This document shows, one piece after another, positions 63,358 through 64,000 of a stretch of DNA of 64,000 nucleotides (the first letter of the stretch is position 1; each line of letters begins with the position of its first letter). The stretch covers positions 124,001 to 188,000 of the forward strand of contig NZ_AUKE01000008.1 in assembly GCF_000424585.1 (NCBI RefSeq), read 5' to 3'. This stretch comes from Butyrivibrio sp. MC2013. Lineage in GTDB: Bacteria > Bacillota > Clostridia > Lachnospirales > Lachnospiraceae. A program made the translations under genes and the position numbers. The notes beneath the pieces were generated by a model. The model was not told the DNA's origin. It did no database searches and saw nothing but the letters and a program-made list of their open reading frames with translations.

Positions 63358-64000
63358 TTAGCGTCTTTTCCCGATTTCCGTTTTTTTCTTTTGCTGCCTT
63401 CCAACCATTCCGATGAGAATTGGTCCGGGCACAAAGCGCTGCCAGAATACTGCTGCTCTCATCATAAGTGTAGGTACTATCACGGTCCTTTTCTTCTTCA
63501 TAAGAGACAGGCATTCTCTCACACAGCGCTCTGCTGATATTCCCTTTAGTGCAAAGGTCACATCAGCATTATCGTTAAACCGGGTATCCACAGGCCCCGG
63601 GCACAGGCAGCAAACATAGACCTTAGAGCCCTTTTCTTTAAGTTCTCTGGCTACAGCCCTTGTCAGCGATACCACGTAGGCTTTGGAAGCATAATAGCCT
63701 GCCATATAAGGCCCTGCAGGAAAAAGCCCTGCAGATGAAGCCACGTTGACTATTGTTCCCTTTCCTTTTTTTACCATCTTTTTAAGGACAGCTTTAAAGA
63801 GAAAATGCATGGCTATATCATTGACCTTTATCATGCTGAGCTCTTTGCCTGTGTCTGTTTCAAGAAAGCTCCCTGCAGTTCCAAAGCCGGCATTATTGAT
63901 AAATACGTCAATCTTTTCACCTTCCAGCTCTTTTGCCAGCTTCAAAAGCTCATCCTCAAGGGACAGATCCGCTGTTATGATCCTGCAATCACATGCATTC
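63358..64000 (-). CDS. Short-chain dehydrogenase/reductase, start outside the window
   Basis: The frame is open to the window edge. It contains INNAGFG (cofactor site), the active-site serine in NVASSAGLFP, and the YYASK catalytic Tyr-Lys pair. PGPVDT follows. The N-terminal glycine-rich NAD(P) loop is beyond the edge. It resembles DltE/YohF-type enzymes; the substrate is unknown. Confidence 0.88.
   Translation of the reverse strand, partial: NACDCRIITADLSLEDELLKLAKELEGEKIDVFINNAGFGTAGSFLETDTGKELSMIKVNDIAMHFLFKAVLKKMVKKGKGTIVNVASSAGLFPAGPYMAGYYASKAYVVSLTRAVARELKEKGSKVYVCCLCPGPVDTRFNDNADVTFALKGISAERCVRECLSLMKKKRTVIVPTLMMRAAVFWQRFVPGPILIGMVGRQQKKKTEIGKRR

Overview
The window looks like chromosomal DNA of a motile, acetate-forming anaerobic Firmicute, most likely a Lachnospiraceae member (Butyrivibrio-like). 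This rests on gene content and order, not on a database search. Supporting features are the rpmF-plsX-acpP-rnc order, pta-ackA beside tmcAL, the HemZ-type radical-SAM protein, a CIRCE-controlled groESL operon, a small DUF6465-type protein, and many hairpin-rich spacers. Most genes lie on the minus strand.

Layout: 1-2215 is the rpmF-plsX-acpP-rnc operon with a clear sigma-A promoter. 2246-5949 holds acetate genes (pta-ackA) divergent from tmcAL, whose product uses acetate to modify tRNA-Met. 5956-14067 is a polyamine ABC transporter (potA, potB and a potC-potD fusion) followed without a gap by two large membrane histidine-kinase-like proteins, both lacking the phospho-accepting histidine. 14433-17765 has an HxlR regulator, a long-hairpin repeat and a large cyclic-nucleotide-binding-like protein behind a sigma-D-like promoter. 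17973-25566 has mscL, hflK-hflC, hemZ, a metallo-hydrolase, the ppGpp synthetase/hydrolase and apt. 25686-28273 carries a second copy of the long-hairpin repeat and groESL. 28450-41642 is a mixed block: a phosphoesterase, DUF6465, an EAL-HDOD protein, malic enzyme, a phosphoribosyltransferase-like protein, a chemoreceptor with a lone sugar-binding lipoprotein, mgtE with an overlapping leader ORF, dus, and a c-di-GMP phosphodiesterase.

The accessory region is about 41720-47360. It holds fragments of metF, metE and a LysR regulator, a tRNA-Leu(CAA), an AT-rich AAA/DUF4143 ATPase with a perfect 15-bp-arm palindrome in its promoter, and an eroded Rhs locus. The Rhs locus includes a Hint fragment, an Rhs tip apparently fused to toxin-like and immunity-like domains, and two orphan immunity-like genes.

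47357-64000 returns to ordinary content: a serine hydrolase, thiamine pyrophosphokinase, a TPR protein, a three-gene glycerol-3-phosphate-dehydrogenase-like operon, a MATE exporter, an EamA transporter, a spermidine-synthase-like protein, a YgjP-type peptidase, the rpoZ-rimO-pgsA-deaD operon with a clear promoter, and a partial short-chain dehydrogenase.

The items most worth pursuing are the paired pseudo-histidine-kinases in the polyamine operon, the ~256-bp long-hairpin repeat, the proline-containing leader ORF overlapping mgtE, the apparent toxin-immunity fusion, and three sigma-D-like -10 boxes that may tie an unknown cyclic-nucleotide-binding-like protein to motility.
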